Positions 6,564 to 14,377 of a stretch of DNA of 19,846 nt are shown in pieces. The stretch lies in assembly GCA_044508215.1 (NCBI GenBank), contig JBIQID010000051.1, positions 1-19,846 of the forward strand, in the 5' to 3' direction. Within the stretch, counting starts at the first letter, position 1; every line of letters starts with the position of its first letter. The notes beneath the pieces are model-generated. The model was not told the origin of the DNA, searched no databases, and was given only the letters and a program-made list of their open reading frames with translations. Source of the stretch: JAEZFI01 sp044508215. GTDB taxonomy: Bacteria > Actinomycetota > Acidimicrobiia > Acidimicrobiales > Microtrichaceae. Both the position numbers and the translations under genes were made by a program.

Positions 6564-9187
6564 TCGAGCACGGCTTCTCCCTCGATCGGTTCCAGCTCGA
6601 CGCCATCGCTGCACTCGACGCGGGGAGATCCGTGCTGGTGGCCGCCCCCACGGGCTCCGGCAAGACCGTCGTGGCGGAGGCAGCGATCGACATCGCCCTG
6701 GCGAGCGGCGGCAAGGCGTTCTACACGACGCCGATCAAGGCGCTGTCGAACCAGAAGTACGTCGACCTGCGGGCCCGCCTCGGCGATGAGCGGGTCGGGC
6801 TGCTCACCGGCGACAACTCGATCAACGGCGACGCCCCGGTGGTGGTGATGACCACCGAGGTGCTGCGCAACATGATCTACGCACAGTCGGGGGCGCTCGA
6901 CGGGCTGCACGTCGTGGTGCTCGACGAGGTGCACTACCTCCAGGACGCCTACCGGGGACCGGTGTGGGAGGAGGTCATCATCCACCTCCCGGCGGACGTC
7001 CGGCTGGTCTGCCTGTCGGCCACGGTGTCGAACGCCGCCGAGCTGGGGGAGTGGATCGGCACCGTCCGGGGGCCGACCGAGACGGTGATCGAGACGGAGC
7101 GCCCGGTCGAGCTGACGTCCTGGTACATGGTGGGCGACCGTGCGTCCGACGACGACCACCTGCTCCCGGTGCTCGTCGACGGCAAGCCGAACCCCGAGGG
7201 GGGACGGTTCACGCAGGACCCCCGGTTGGCTCGCCGGGCCGGGGGCCATCGAGGTCGTCCCCGGCACCGCTTCACCACCCCTCGGCGCGCCGAGGTGGTG
7301 AACCGCCTGGCCGACGAGGACCTCCTTCCCGCCATCTACTTCATCTTCAGCAGGGCGGCGTGCGACGACGCAGCGGCGCACTGTCGTGACGCCGGCCTCC
7401 GCTTCACGACGTCGGAGGAGCGCCGTCGCATCCGGGCGATCGCCGAGGACCGCACTGCGTCGATCTCGGACCGCGACCTGGGCCTCCTGGGCTACGACCT
7501 GTGGCTCGCCGGCCTCGAAGCCGGCATCGCCGCCCACCACGCGGGGATGATCCCCGCGTTCAAGGAGGCGGTCGAGGCCTGCTTCGTCGAAGGTCTGATC
7601 CGGGTCGTGTTCGCCACGGAGACCCTGGCCTTGGGGATCAACATGCCCGCCCGGTCGGTGGTGGTGGAGAAGCTCACCAAGTACAACGGCGAGCGGCACG
7701 AGTTCCTGACGCCCGGCGAGTTCACGCAGCTCACCGGTCGTGCCGGGCGGCGCGGGATCGACGACGAGGGGCATGCCGTCGTCCTCTGGTCGCCGTTCGT
7801 GACGTTCAAGCAGGTGGCCGAGCTGGTGCTCAGCCGGTCGTTCCCGCTCACCTCGTCGTTCCGCACCACCTACAACATGGCGGCGAACCTGGTGCTCCGC
7901 TATGAGCGCGACGAGGCGCTCGACGTGCTGGGCCTGTCGTTCGCCCAGTTCCAGGCCGACCGCGCCCTGGTGGGCCTGCAGCGCCGCCTGGTCGACGAGC
8001 GGACCCGCCGCGACCGCCTCGCCGCCACCGCTCACTGCGAGCTGGGCGACGTCGCCGAGTACGCCGAGGCCGTGCAGCGCAGGGCGAAGGCGCAGCGCGA
8101 CTCGCCTGACGGTCGTCGGGCGATCGAGCGTGCGGTCTCCATGCTGCGGCCGGGCGACCTCATCGACCTGCCCACCGACGGGTCCCTGGCGCTCGTGATC
8201 TCCGTCGCCTACCGCGGCAAGGGCTCGCTGCGGGTGAAGGCGGTGACCGCTGCCGCCGAGGTCCACACGATCGCGCCCGCCGACTTCGAGGTGCCGCCGT
8301 ATGCGCTCGGGTTCGCCCCGGTGCCGGCGCCGTTCAGCCCGAACGAACGCTGGTTCCTCGACGAGTGCGCCGACCGGGTGAGAGCGGCGCGGCCGAACCG
8401 GGAGGCGCGGCGCCGCACCGGCCGGTCGGCTGCGCTGCGGAAGGCGGAGAAGGCCGCGGAGTCGCACCCGGTGAACGCCTGCCCGGACCGCGATGCGCAC
8501 CTCGCCGCCCTCGGGCAGCTCAAGACGCACGAGCGCGCCGTCGAGGACCTGCGGACCGCCGTGGCCCGTCGCCAGGGCTCGGTGGTACGGCGGTTCGAGG
8601 CCGTGATCGACCTCATGTCGAAGTGGGGCCTCGTGTGGGAGTGGTCGCTGACGGCGTCGGGGCGCCTGCTGGCGTCGATCTACCACGAGTGCGACCTGGT
8701 GATCGCCGAGGGCATGGCGCAGGGGGCCTTCGACGGCCTCGACCCGGCCGAGCTCGCCGCGCTCGTGAGCTGCCTCACCTACGAGGAGCGGCGCAGCGAC
8801 GCACCCCGCCGCCCGGCGATGCCGCCCGGTCCGCTCCCGGAGCGCTTCGAGCGCCTCACGGGCATCACCGAGCGCCTCCAACGTTCGGAGCGCGAGCGGG
8901 GCCTTCCGCTCACCCGCTTGCCGGACTCCGGCTTCGCCCGCGCCGCGTACGCGTGGGCCTCCGGAGAGGACTTCGAGGACGTGTTGGACGACGACCTCTC
9001 GGCAGGGGACTTCGTCCGCAACATCAAGGTGCTGGCGGATCTGCTGCGGCAGTTTGCGCTGGTGGCGCCCGACGCCGGCACCCGCCGCGCTGCCTCGGTC
9101 GCTGCCGACGAGGTGGTGCGCGGCGTGGTGGCGGCCTCCTCCGAGGTGCAGGGCGGCGGCGACGATGCCGCTGCGCCGTCACCGTGA
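6560..9187 (+). CDS. helY: HelY, Ski2/Mtr4-like DEVH-box superfamily II helicase
   Basis: An 875-residue ATP-dependent helicase. Q-motif region FSLDRFQLDAI (6-16), Walker A APTGSGKT (29-36), TTPIKALSNQKY (56-67), DEVH box (122-125), SATVSN (153-158), and motif VI QLTGRAGRRGID (390-401). A C-terminal DSHCT-type helical domain is at about 690-860 (FEAVIDLMSKWGLV onward). Actinobacterial HelY proteins of about 900 residues are related to Ski2/Mtr4 RNA helicases; their substrate is taken to be RNA by homology. The GTG start overlaps the tatC stop (GTGA). Synteny with pafBC-tat matches the Mycobacterium tuberculosis order pafB-pafC-tatA-tatC-helY. The stop overlaps the next GTG by the same four bases. 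Confidence 0.95.
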   Translation: MIEHGFSLDRFQLDAIAALDAGRSVLVAAPTGSGKTVVAEAAIDIALASGGKAFYTTPIKALSNQKYVDLRARLGDERVGLLTGDNSINGDAPVVVMTTEVLRNMIYAQSGALDGLHVVVLDEVHYLQDAYRGPVWEEVIIHLPADVRLVCLSATVSNAAELGEWIGTVRGPTETVIETERPVELTSWYMVGDRASDDDHLLPVLVDGKPNPEGGRFTQDPRLARRAGGHRGRPRHRFTTPRRAEVVNRLADEDLLPAIYFIFSRAACDDAAAHCRDAGLRFTTSEERRRIRAIAEDRTASISDRDLGLLGYDLWLAGLEAGIAAHHAGMIPAFKEAVEACFVEGLIRVVFATETLALGINMPARSVVVEKLTKYNGERHEFLTPGEFTQLTGRAGRRGIDDEGHAVVLWSPFVTFKQVAELVLSRSFPLTSSFRTTYNMAANLVLRYERDEALDVLGLSFAQFQADRALVGLQRRLVDERTRRDRLAATAHCELGDVAEYAEAVQRRAKAQRDSPDGRRAIERAVSMLRPGDLIDLPTDGSLALVISVAYRGKGSLRVKAVTAAAEVHTIAPADFEVPPYALGFAPVPAPFSPNERWFLDECADRVRAARPNREARRRTGRSAALRKAEKAAESHPVNACPDRDAHLAALGQLKTHERAVEDLRTAVARRQGSVVRRFEAVIDLMSKWGLVWEWSLTASGRLLASIYHECDLVIAEGMAQGAFDGLDPAELAALVSCLTYEERRSDAPRRPAMPPGPLPERFERLTGITERLQRSERERGLPLTRLPDSGFARAAYAWASGEDFEDVLDDDLSAGDFVRNIKVLADLLRQFALVAPDAGTRRAASVAADEVVRGVVAASSEVQGGGDDAAAPSP

Positions 9188-9783
9188 CGATCCGCAAGGG
9201 CTCCGGGTGGGGTGAGCCCGCCCGCCTCGACCCGGCTGCGCCGACGGCCGCTGACGACGCCGAGCTGGCGGCGCTGGTGACCGCAGGTCGGGTGGAGGTG
9301 CCCATCGGCCTGCTCGGCGGCGACCTGCACCGCACGCTGGGGTCCCCACCCGCCTCGCGCCTGCACGAGGGCGGGATGGCCTACCCGATCGACGTCCTCG
9401 AGGTGCGCCTCGACGGGCGGGAACCGCTGCTGGCGGTCGCGCACGTGGTCGCCCGTCAGGGCGCGTGGTGGCGTCGCCAGACCGTGGTCGCCATGAACGC
9501 CGCGTTCGTGGGGTCGCTGAACCTGGGGCCGAAGGCGCACCCGGGCGACGGCCTGGTGGACGTCACGGTCGGCCGGCTGCCGTGGAGCGAGCGCCGGATG
9601 GCACGCGACCGGATGCGCTCGGGAAGCCACCTGCCGCACCCGGCGCTGCGGACCCGGCGCACTGCGCGCTGGGAGCTCGAGCTCGACCAGCCGCTGCCCG
9701 TGGCGGTCGACGGGGTCCCGGCAGGGACGGCGTCACACATCGCGATCGCGGTGCTCGCCGACCACGCGACGGTCGTCTGCTGA
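9184..9783 (+). CDS. Stand-alone YegS/diacylglycerol-kinase C-terminal-like domain, no kinase half
   Basis: A 199-residue protein matching the C-terminal beta-sandwich half of lipid kinases of the DagK/YegS/BmrU family: VVAMNAAFVGSLNLGPKAHPGDGLVDVTVGRLPW (101-134), then a RMRSGSHLPHPALRTRRT segment (143-160), and PLPVAVDGVPAG (170-181), equivalent to 'DGE..g'. The N-terminal nucleotide-binding half with GGDGT is missing; the first 45 residues are short and end in IGLLGGDLHRTLG, which echoes the 'LGTGNDFAR.LG' hinge. So this is probably not a working kinase by itself and could be a lipid- or nucleotide-binding module (inference). The GTG start overlaps the helY stop, tying expression to helY. 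No signal peptide is seen. Confidence 0.65.
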   Translation: MTIRKGSGWGEPARLDPAAPTAADDAELAALVTAGRVEVPIGLLGGDLHRTLGSPPASRLHEGGMAYPIDVLEVRLDGREPLLAVAHVVARQGAWWRRQTVVAMNAAFVGSLNLGPKAHPGDGLVDVTVGRLPWSERRMARDRMRSGSHLPHPALRTRRTARWELELDQPLPVAVDGVPAGTASHIAIAVLADHATVVC

Positions 9784-9826
9784 GAAGGGGTCCTCCGGAC
9801 CGGGTGTCGTCCGTCACCCTGATCGC

Positions 9827-9832
9827 TACCGT
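9827..9832 (+). promoter_or_regulatory. Putative -10 element (TACCGT), leaderless start at 9841
   Basis: TACCGT ends 8 bases before ATG 9841. The intervening bases (GAGGCCCC) contain a weak GAGG only 4 bases from the ATG, too close for a good Shine-Dalgarno, so a leaderless transcript is the better reading. Confidence 0.35.
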
Positions 9833-9840
9833 GAGGCCCC

Positions 9841-10836
9841 ATGTGGGCGTGGTATCTGGAGCAGTCTCCCGGCGAGTACGTGTGGGGGGAGGTCCCGACC
9901 CCGGAGCCCGGACCGGGGGAGGTCCGGATCGCCGTGAAGGCGTCGGGCCTGAACCACATCGACGTGTGGATGACCCGGGGCATGCCACGCCCGCCGGCGT
10001 TCCCGCACGTGTCCGGATCCGACGTGGCCGGCGTGATCGACGCGGTCGGCCCGGGCGTCACCCGCTGGCAGCCGGGCGACGAGGTGGTCATGGAGGCCAC
10101 GGTCACCAGCGAGGACGCGATCCTCGAGCTGGGCATCGACAACGTGATCGACCCCGGCATGCACCTGCTGGGCGAGCACCAGTGGGGCGGGCACGGCGAG
10201 TACGTCGTGGTGCCGCAGTGGCACCCCGTCCGCAAGCCCGAGTCGCTCAGCTGGGCCGAGTGCGCCGCCTACCCGGTGGCGTACGTGACCGCGTGGCGGA
10301 TGCTGCGCAAGGGACGGGTGCGGGCCGGCGACACGGTGCTCGTGATCGGCATCGGCGGGGGTGTGGCCACCGCCGCGCTGGTGCTGGCCAACTACATCGG
10401 CGCGCAGGTCTATGTCACGTCACGTGACGAGACCAAGCGGCGCAAGGGCATCGAGATGGGCGCGATCGATGCGTTCGACTCGAACGGGCGCTTCCCGGTG
10501 AAGGCCGACGTGGTCATCGACAGCGTCGGCGCCGCCACGTGGGACTCCGCGATCCGGTCGCTGCAGAACGGCGGCCGCTTCGTGACGTGCGGGGGCACCT
10601 CCGGCGTGGACGTGCCGCTGCAGCTGCCCCGCCTGTTCTTCAAGCACCTCGAGGTGATCGGGGTCACCACCGGCTCGCACCAGGAGTTCGTGGAGGTCAC
10701 CCAGATCCTGGGACGCGGCGACGCCCCGGTGGTGGTCGACGAGGTCTTCCCGGTCTCCGGGTACCCCGACGCGCTGGCCAAGCTCGCCAAGGGCGACCAG
10801 ATGGGCAAGCTCGTCCTGGACCGCACGATCTCCTAG
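9841..10836 (+). CDS. Zinc-independent medium-chain dehydrogenase/reductase (quinone oxidoreductase-like)
   Basis: A 331-residue MDR protein. The N-terminal GroES-like domain has VKASGLNHIDVWMTRG (38-53) and HVSGSDVAGVIDAVGPGVTRWQPGDEVV (55-84). The Rossmann domain has the dinucleotide loop VLVIGIGGGV (166-175), a basic residue pattern SRDETKRRKGIEMGA suggesting NADPH, and DVVIDSVGAATW. The Cys/His catalytic zinc ligands of alcohol dehydrogenases are replaced (GLNHID in place of the usual GxCHTD) and there is no four-Cys structural zinc loop, so it should act as an NAD(P)H:quinone or enone oxidoreductase. Substrate unknown. Its TAG stop forms the first three bases of the -10 of the next gene. 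Usual length for the family. Confidence 0.85.
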   Translation: MWAWYLEQSPGEYVWGEVPTPEPGPGEVRIAVKASGLNHIDVWMTRGMPRPPAFPHVSGSDVAGVIDAVGPGVTRWQPGDEVVMEATVTSEDAILELGIDNVIDPGMHLLGEHQWGGHGEYVVVPQWHPVRKPESLSWAECAAYPVAYVTAWRMLRKGRVRAGDTVLVIGIGGGVATAALVLANYIGAQVYVTSRDETKRRKGIEMGAIDAFDSNGRFPVKADVVIDSVGAATWDSAIRSLQNGGRFVTCGGTSGVDVPLQLPRLFFKHLEVIGVTTGSHQEFVEVTQILGRGDAPVVVDEVFPVSGYPDALAKLAKGDQMGKLVLDRTIS

Positions 10837-10839
10837 CGT
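10834..10839 (+). promoter_or_regulatory. Putative -10 element (TAGCGT) overlapping the previous stop codon
   Basis: TAGCGT ends 7 bases before ATG 10847, and its TAG is the stop codon of the dehydrogenase. No Shine-Dalgarno at optimal spacing. It suggests the amidohydrolase has its own leaderless transcript despite an 10-base intergenic distance. Confidence 0.4.
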
Positions 10840-10846
10840 CCGAGGC

Positions 10847-12031
10847 ATGGAACGCGAGGTTGCCCTGGCCGCCGTCGAGGCGGACGTCGGGGCGCGGACG
10901 TCGCAGCTCCTCGACCTCTCACACGACATCTGGGAGCACCCCGAGCTCTGCTTCGAGGAGCGGCACGCGCACGGCGTCCTCACCGCCGCGCTGGAGGATG
11001 CGGGCCTCGACGTGGAGCGCGGGGCCTTCGGGCTCGACACGGCCTTCCGCGCAACGGTGCGCGGCGGCGACGGGCCCACCGTGGCGATCTGCTGCGAGTA
11101 CGACGCGCTGCCGGAGATCGGCCACGCCTGCGGGCACAACGTCATCGCAGCGGCCGGGCTGGGCGCGGGCCTCGCTGCGGCGTCGGTGGCGGAGGCGCTG
11201 GGTGGCAACGTCGTGATCCTCGGGACGCCGGCCGAGGAGGGCGGAGGCGGCAAGATCTACATGATCGAACGAGGCGCCCTCGACGGTGTGGACGTGGCGA
11301 TGATGGTGCACCCCGCCGACGCCGAGCTCGACACGTTCAACGCCATCGCGGTCCACGAGCTGCACTGCGAGTTCCACGGCGAGCCGTCCCACGCCGCCGC
11401 GGCTCCCGAGAAGGGGCGCAACGCCCTCGACGCTGCAGTGGCCGCCTACAACAACGTGGCGATGCTCCGGCAGCACATCGCGATCCACGAGCGCATCCAC
11501 GGCGTCTTCACCCACGGTGGCGACAAGCCCAACGTGGTGCCGCACCGGGCGGCCCAGAGCTGGTACGTCCGGTCGGGCACGCGTGGGTCGCTGCAGGAGC
11601 TGGAGCCACGGTTCCTCGCCTGCATCGAGGCCGGTGCTGCCGCCACGGGCTGCACCGTGGACCACAGGTGGGTGACCCCGGCCTACGACGACCTGGTCGA
11701 CGTGCCGTCGCTGCTCGACGTGTACCGCGACCACCAGGCCGCGCGCGGGCGCGTGGTCGAGCCAGCAGAGACCCGGCCGTCGTTCATGGGGTCCACCGAC
11801 ATGGGGAACGTGTCGCACGAGGTCCCGTCGATCCACCCGATGCTGAAGGTGGCGCCCGACGGGGTGTCGATCCACACGCCCGGGTTCGCAGGGTTCGCCC
11901 GCGGCCCGGAGGGCGACGCCGCCGTCGTCGACGGGGCGGTGGTGCTCGCGAAGATGGCGGTGGAGGTGTTCACCGACCCCTCGCTCCTGGCGAGGGCCAC
12001 CGCCGAGCACCGGGTCGCCACAGGTCGCTGA
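10847..12031 (+). CDS. M20D-family amidohydrolase / metallopeptidase
   Basis: A 394-residue zinc-dependent amidohydrolase of the M20D group (AbgB, IAA-amino-acid hydrolase and N-acyl-aminoacid hydrolase relatives). N-terminal DLSHDIWEHPELCFEE (23-38), metal-binding and active-site HACGHN (93-98), GTPAEEGGGGK (126-136) with the bridging and catalytic glutamates, HPAD (155-158), a lid dimerisation domain starting near FHGEPSHAAAAPEKGRNALD, and late GSTDMGNVSHEVPSIHP carrying the last metal His. All expected residues are present. Likely reaction: hydrolysis of an amide between an amino acid and an acyl or aryl group, in the cytoplasm; the exact substrate cannot be read from sequence. ATG start with a TAnnnT -10 element 7 bases upstream. 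Confidence 0.87.
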   Translation: MEREVALAAVEADVGARTSQLLDLSHDIWEHPELCFEERHAHGVLTAALEDAGLDVERGAFGLDTAFRATVRGGDGPTVAICCEYDALPEIGHACGHNVIAAAGLGAGLAAASVAEALGGNVVILGTPAEEGGGGKIYMIERGALDGVDVAMMVHPADAELDTFNAIAVHELHCEFHGEPSHAAAAPEKGRNALDAAVAAYNNVAMLRQHIAIHERIHGVFTHGGDKPNVVPHRAAQSWYVRSGTRGSLQELEPRFLACIEAGAAATGCTVDHRWVTPAYDDLVDVPSLLDVYRDHQAARGRVVEPAETRPSFMGSTDMGNVSHEVPSIHPMLKVAPDGVSIHTPGFAGFARGPEGDAAVVDGAVVLAKMAVEVFTDPSLLARATAEHRVATGR

Positions 12032-12061
12032 ACGGTCCCCGGGCTGCGTCGGCGACGGGCC

Positions 12062-12067
12062 TAGTCT
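12062..12067 (+). promoter_or_regulatory. Putative -10 element (TAGTCT), leaderless start at 12076
   Basis: TAGTCT ends 8 bases before GTG 12076 with no Shine-Dalgarno. It lies in the 44-base gap after the amidohydrolase stop. Confidence 0.45.
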
Positions 12068-12075
12068 CAGGCGCC

Positions 12076-13707
12076 GTGACCCCCTACGTCGAGGAGCAGT
12101 TCACCAGCGAGGAGCGCGGCGTGCTGCGCCGCTACTTCACGGACCTCGACGGGCCCGTGTTCGCGCTGGTGAACCTGCCGGAGGTGGTGAAGGGCGCACT
12201 CTTCGCCCGCTACTCGCGCTCGGCGAAGTCGCTGCGCCGCCTGTTCCTCGACGAGTTCGTGGGCGAGCTCGACGTGGCCGGCGACGTGACGGTGGACGCC
12301 ACCGTGGGCCTCGAGCGGGCCGAGCAGCTCTACGACCGGGTGTTCCTCGAGTACGGCGACGACTCGGTCGCCCAGCTCGGCGGCGTGCACCTGGCCTGCG
12401 AGCAGGCGTCGAACCTGCTCACCAAGATCCTCGAGTGGGGACGGCTCATGTCCTACCTCGAGCAGTCCACCCGCTACATCGGGTACGACGCCCGCCTGGG
12501 CGGCCGCTACCGCTACCACCGCGACCCCGACATCCTGGGATCGCCGCTGGGGGCCCGGTACGTGGGCGACATGGACCGGATCTTCGACGTGTACGCCGAG
12601 CTGCTCCCCACGATGACGGAGCACTTCCGGGTGCGCACGCCGAAGGACCCGTCCGACAGCGACTTCGTGTACCGGCAGGCGATCAAGGCGAAGGCGTTCG
12701 ACTCGCTCCGGGGCATCCTGCCGGCCGCGTCGCTCTCGAACGTGGGCATCTACGGCACCGGCCAGGGCTACGAGCAGCTGCTCATGCGCATGCGAGCCCA
12801 CCCGCTGCCCGAGGCACGCCGGTACGCCGACATGATGCTCACCGAGCTGCGCAAGGTCATCCCGTCGTTCCTGAAGCGGGTGGACATCGCGGACCGGGGC
12901 CAGGCATGGAGCGACTACATGGCCGCCAACCGTGCGGCGATGGAGGAGATCGCTGCGCAGGTCCTGCCGCTCGAGGCCGACGAGCCGCCCACCACCGGCG
13001 AGGACTCGAGGGTCACGCTCGTGGACTTCGACCCCGACGGCGAGGTGAAGCTGGTCGCGGCGATGCTCTACCCGTACTCGCACCTCCCCGAGGCGACGAT
13101 CGAGGACCGGGTGCGCCAGATGACCGTGGAGGAGCGCATCGCCGTGATGCGCGCCTACGAGGGAGACCGCACCAACCGCCGCCACAAGCCCGGCCGTGCG
13201 CTCGAGCGGACCGGCTACCGCTTCGACGTCCTGAGCGACTACGGGGCCTTCAGGGACCTCCAGCGGCATCGGCTGCTCACGATCGAGTGGCAGGACCTCT
13301 CGCCCCGGCACGGGTTCGTCCGGCCGGAGGCGGTCGCCGATGCCGGCGCGATGGAGGTGTTCGACGCGGCGATGGAGCTGTCGGCCCGGCTGTGGGCCGA
13401 CCTCCGCGAGGAGCTGCCGGCGCAGGCCGGCTACGCGGTCGCCCTCGCCTACCGCGTGCGGTACGTCATGCAGATGAACGCCCGCGAGGCGATGCACCTG
13501 CTCGAGCTGCGTTCGGCGCCCCAGGGGCACCCGAGCTACCGTGCGGTCGCGCAGGACATGCACCACCTGATCGCAGACGTGGCCGGCCACCGGGCGGTTG
13601 CGGAGATGATGAAGTTCGTCGACCACTCCGACGAGTCGGACCTCGAGCGCCTCGAGGCCGAACGGCGTGCCGAGCGACGGCGAGCCGGATCAGGGAAGGT
13701 CGAGTGA
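12076..13707 (+). CDS. Tandem ThyX-like (FAD-dependent thymidylate synthase family) protein
   Basis: A 543-residue protein, about twice the length of ordinary ThyX (about 220-260). It has two ThyX-like halves. The first carries W121-G-R-L-M-S-Y-L-E-Q-S-T-R-Y134, with the exact RHRx7S spacing and S/E/S/R/Y positions of the ThyX signature but RH replaced by WG. The second carries RHR at 397-399 followed by LLTIEWQDLSPRHG, so the Ser (409) is nine residues on, not seven. ThyX makes dTMP from dUMP using FAD, NADPH and methylene-tetrahydrofolate. Whether this two-domain relative does so, or acts structurally or on another nucleotide, is open. It also has conserved-looking EYGDDSVAQLGGVHLACE (95-112) and MNAREAMHLLELRSAPQGHPSYR near the end, like the ThyX C-terminal 'NLRs...FL.LR....AQ.EIR'. 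GTG start, leaderless-type -10 upstream. Confidence 0.8.
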   Translation: MTPYVEEQFTSEERGVLRRYFTDLDGPVFALVNLPEVVKGALFARYSRSAKSLRRLFLDEFVGELDVAGDVTVDATVGLERAEQLYDRVFLEYGDDSVAQLGGVHLACEQASNLLTKILEWGRLMSYLEQSTRYIGYDARLGGRYRYHRDPDILGSPLGARYVGDMDRIFDVYAELLPTMTEHFRVRTPKDPSDSDFVYRQAIKAKAFDSLRGILPAASLSNVGIYGTGQGYEQLLMRMRAHPLPEARRYADMMLTELRKVIPSFLKRVDIADRGQAWSDYMAANRAAMEEIAAQVLPLEADEPPTTGEDSRVTLVDFDPDGEVKLVAAMLYPYSHLPEATIEDRVRQMTVEERIAVMRAYEGDRTNRRHKPGRALERTGYRFDVLSDYGAFRDLQRHRLLTIEWQDLSPRHGFVRPEAVADAGAMEVFDAAMELSARLWADLREELPAQAGYAVALAYRVRYVMQMNAREAMHLLELRSAPQGHPSYRAVAQDMHHLIADVAGHRAVAEMMKFVDHSDESDLERLEAERRAERRRAGSGKVE

Positions 13708-13714
13708 CCGCCTG

Positions 13715-13726
13715 ACCGGTACCGGT
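13715..13726. promoter_or_regulatory. Perfect 12-bp palindrome ACCGGTACCGGT (candidate operator)
   Basis: A self-complementary ACCGGTACCGGT lies 8 bases after the ThyX-like stop and just upstream of the -35 region of the acidic-protein gene. The placement suits an activator or repressor site. It is also two tandem ACCGGT half-sites, which could be chance in GC-rich DNA. Confidence 0.3.
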
Positions 13727-13733
13727 GGGGGTC

Positions 13734-13764
13734 TTCCAACCGGAGGGCCCGGTGTGCCTAGTAT
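13734..13764 (+). promoter_or_regulatory. Putative promoter of the acidic DUF4193-like gene
   Basis: A -10-like TAGTAT (13759-13764) with a weak -35-like TTCCAA (13734-13739), 19-base spacer. It would give an mRNA with a leader of about 40 bases, unlike most promoters in the window. Confidence 0.4.
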
Positions 13765-13800
13765 TCCGCCCGCATCGGGCGAGGTCGAACGCGGTGCAAC

Positions 13801-13807
13801 AAGGGAG
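13801..13807 (+). promoter_or_regulatory. Shine-Dalgarno AAGGGAG of the acidic DUF4193-like gene
   Basis: AAGGGAG lies 5 bases before GTG 13813 and decides that start. The gene is one of few here with a clear leader and SD, as expected for a highly expressed protein. Confidence 0.55.
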
Positions 13808-13812
13808 TCGAC

Positions 13813-14322
13813 GTGGCTGACGAGATTGACGAGGAGTTCGAGGTCGAGCCGGACGAGCTCGACGAGGACCTCGATGGCGAGGAGCTCGACGAGGAGTTCG
13901 AGGACGACGACGACGAGGCCGTCGCGGCCGACGACGACGTCGTGGTCGACGACGAGGAGGAAGAGGACGACGAGGAGGAGGCGGAGATCCCCACCCGTCG
14001 CAAGCGTGCTGCTGCCTCCGATGACGACGAGGACGACGACGAAGACGACGAGGACGACGACGTCGAGGAGGACCTCGACACCATCCTCAAGGACCGGATC
14101 GCTTCCGGGGACGACCTCGAGGACGAGGAGGAAGAGGAGGTTCCCGACCGGAACGATCCCGAGGCCTCCGACGGCGTGGTCGCCAAGAAGGAGGGCGAGT
14201 TCACCTGCCCCGGCTGCTTCATGATCGTCCACCCTCGCCAGTTCGGACGTCGCGACAACATGACGTGTCCCGAGGGCTACGACCCGTGCCCCGCCATGGA
14301 CGTCGTGAGGTTGATGGGGTAG
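13813..14322 (+). CDS. Highly acidic protein with C-terminal zinc-ribbon-like motif (DUF4193-like)
   Basis: A 169-residue protein. About residues 4-125 are dominated by Asp/Glu with runs such as DDDDE and EEEEDDEEE, interrupted only by a basic RRKR patch near 62-66; this part must be disordered. A segment EEDLDTILKDRIASG precedes the C-terminal EGEFTCPGCFMIVHPRQFG (C132, C135) and TCPEGYDPCP (C152, C159), a four-Cys metal-binding candidate. Actinobacterial DUF4193 proteins have the same plan (acidic N-terminus, 'L..ILKDRL....', then FTC..CFLV..R.QL). Function unknown; such acidic tails mimic nucleic acid or bind basic proteins. The repetitive GAC/GAG coding makes a poly-Ser frame on the other strand that is a shadow. 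GTG start with SD. Confidence 0.8.
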   Translation: MADEIDEEFEVEPDELDEDLDGEELDEEFEDDDDEAVAADDDVVVDDEEEEDDEEEAEIPTRRKRAAASDDDEDDDEDDEDDDVEEDLDTILKDRIASGDDLEDEEEEEVPDRNDPEASDGVVAKKEGEFTCPGCFMIVHPRQFGRRDNMTCPEGYDPCPAMDVVRLMG

Positions 14323-14353
14323 CGCCCCCTCGGCGGCAGATGCGGGGTCGTGT

Positions 14354-14369
14354 GCCGGTGGGCACCGGC
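14354..14369 (+). terminator. GC-rich hairpin after the acidic-protein gene
   Basis: GCCGGTG-GG-CACCGGC, 32 bases after the stop. It could pair as a 6-bp stem with a 4-base loop. There is no U-tract, so intrinsic termination is uncertain. Confidence 0.35.
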
Positions 14370-14377
14370 CGCGCGAC

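Noticed and set aside
6491..8881. 796-residue minus-strand frame opposite helY
   Set aside because: It mirrors a helicase with every motif intact; a GC-rich shadow with no recognisable domain.
12045..12067. PafBC-type damage promoter (TTGTCRGTG-N8-TAnnnT) before the ThyX-like gene
   Set aside because: CGTCGGCGA before TAGTCT is only a partial match with the wrong spacing and lacks the TTG; not better than chance in this composition.
12067..13626. 519-residue minus-strand frame opposite the ThyX-like gene
   Set aside because: Composition rich in Val/Arg/His/Leu typical of the antisense third-position GC effect; no domain, and the plus strand has clear ThyX-like motifs and a promoter.
13758..14261. 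Poly-serine protein on the minus strand
   Set aside because: It is the complement of GAC/GAG (Asp/Glu) codons of the acidic DUF4193-like gene, which has an SD, a promoter and a Cys-motif C-terminus.
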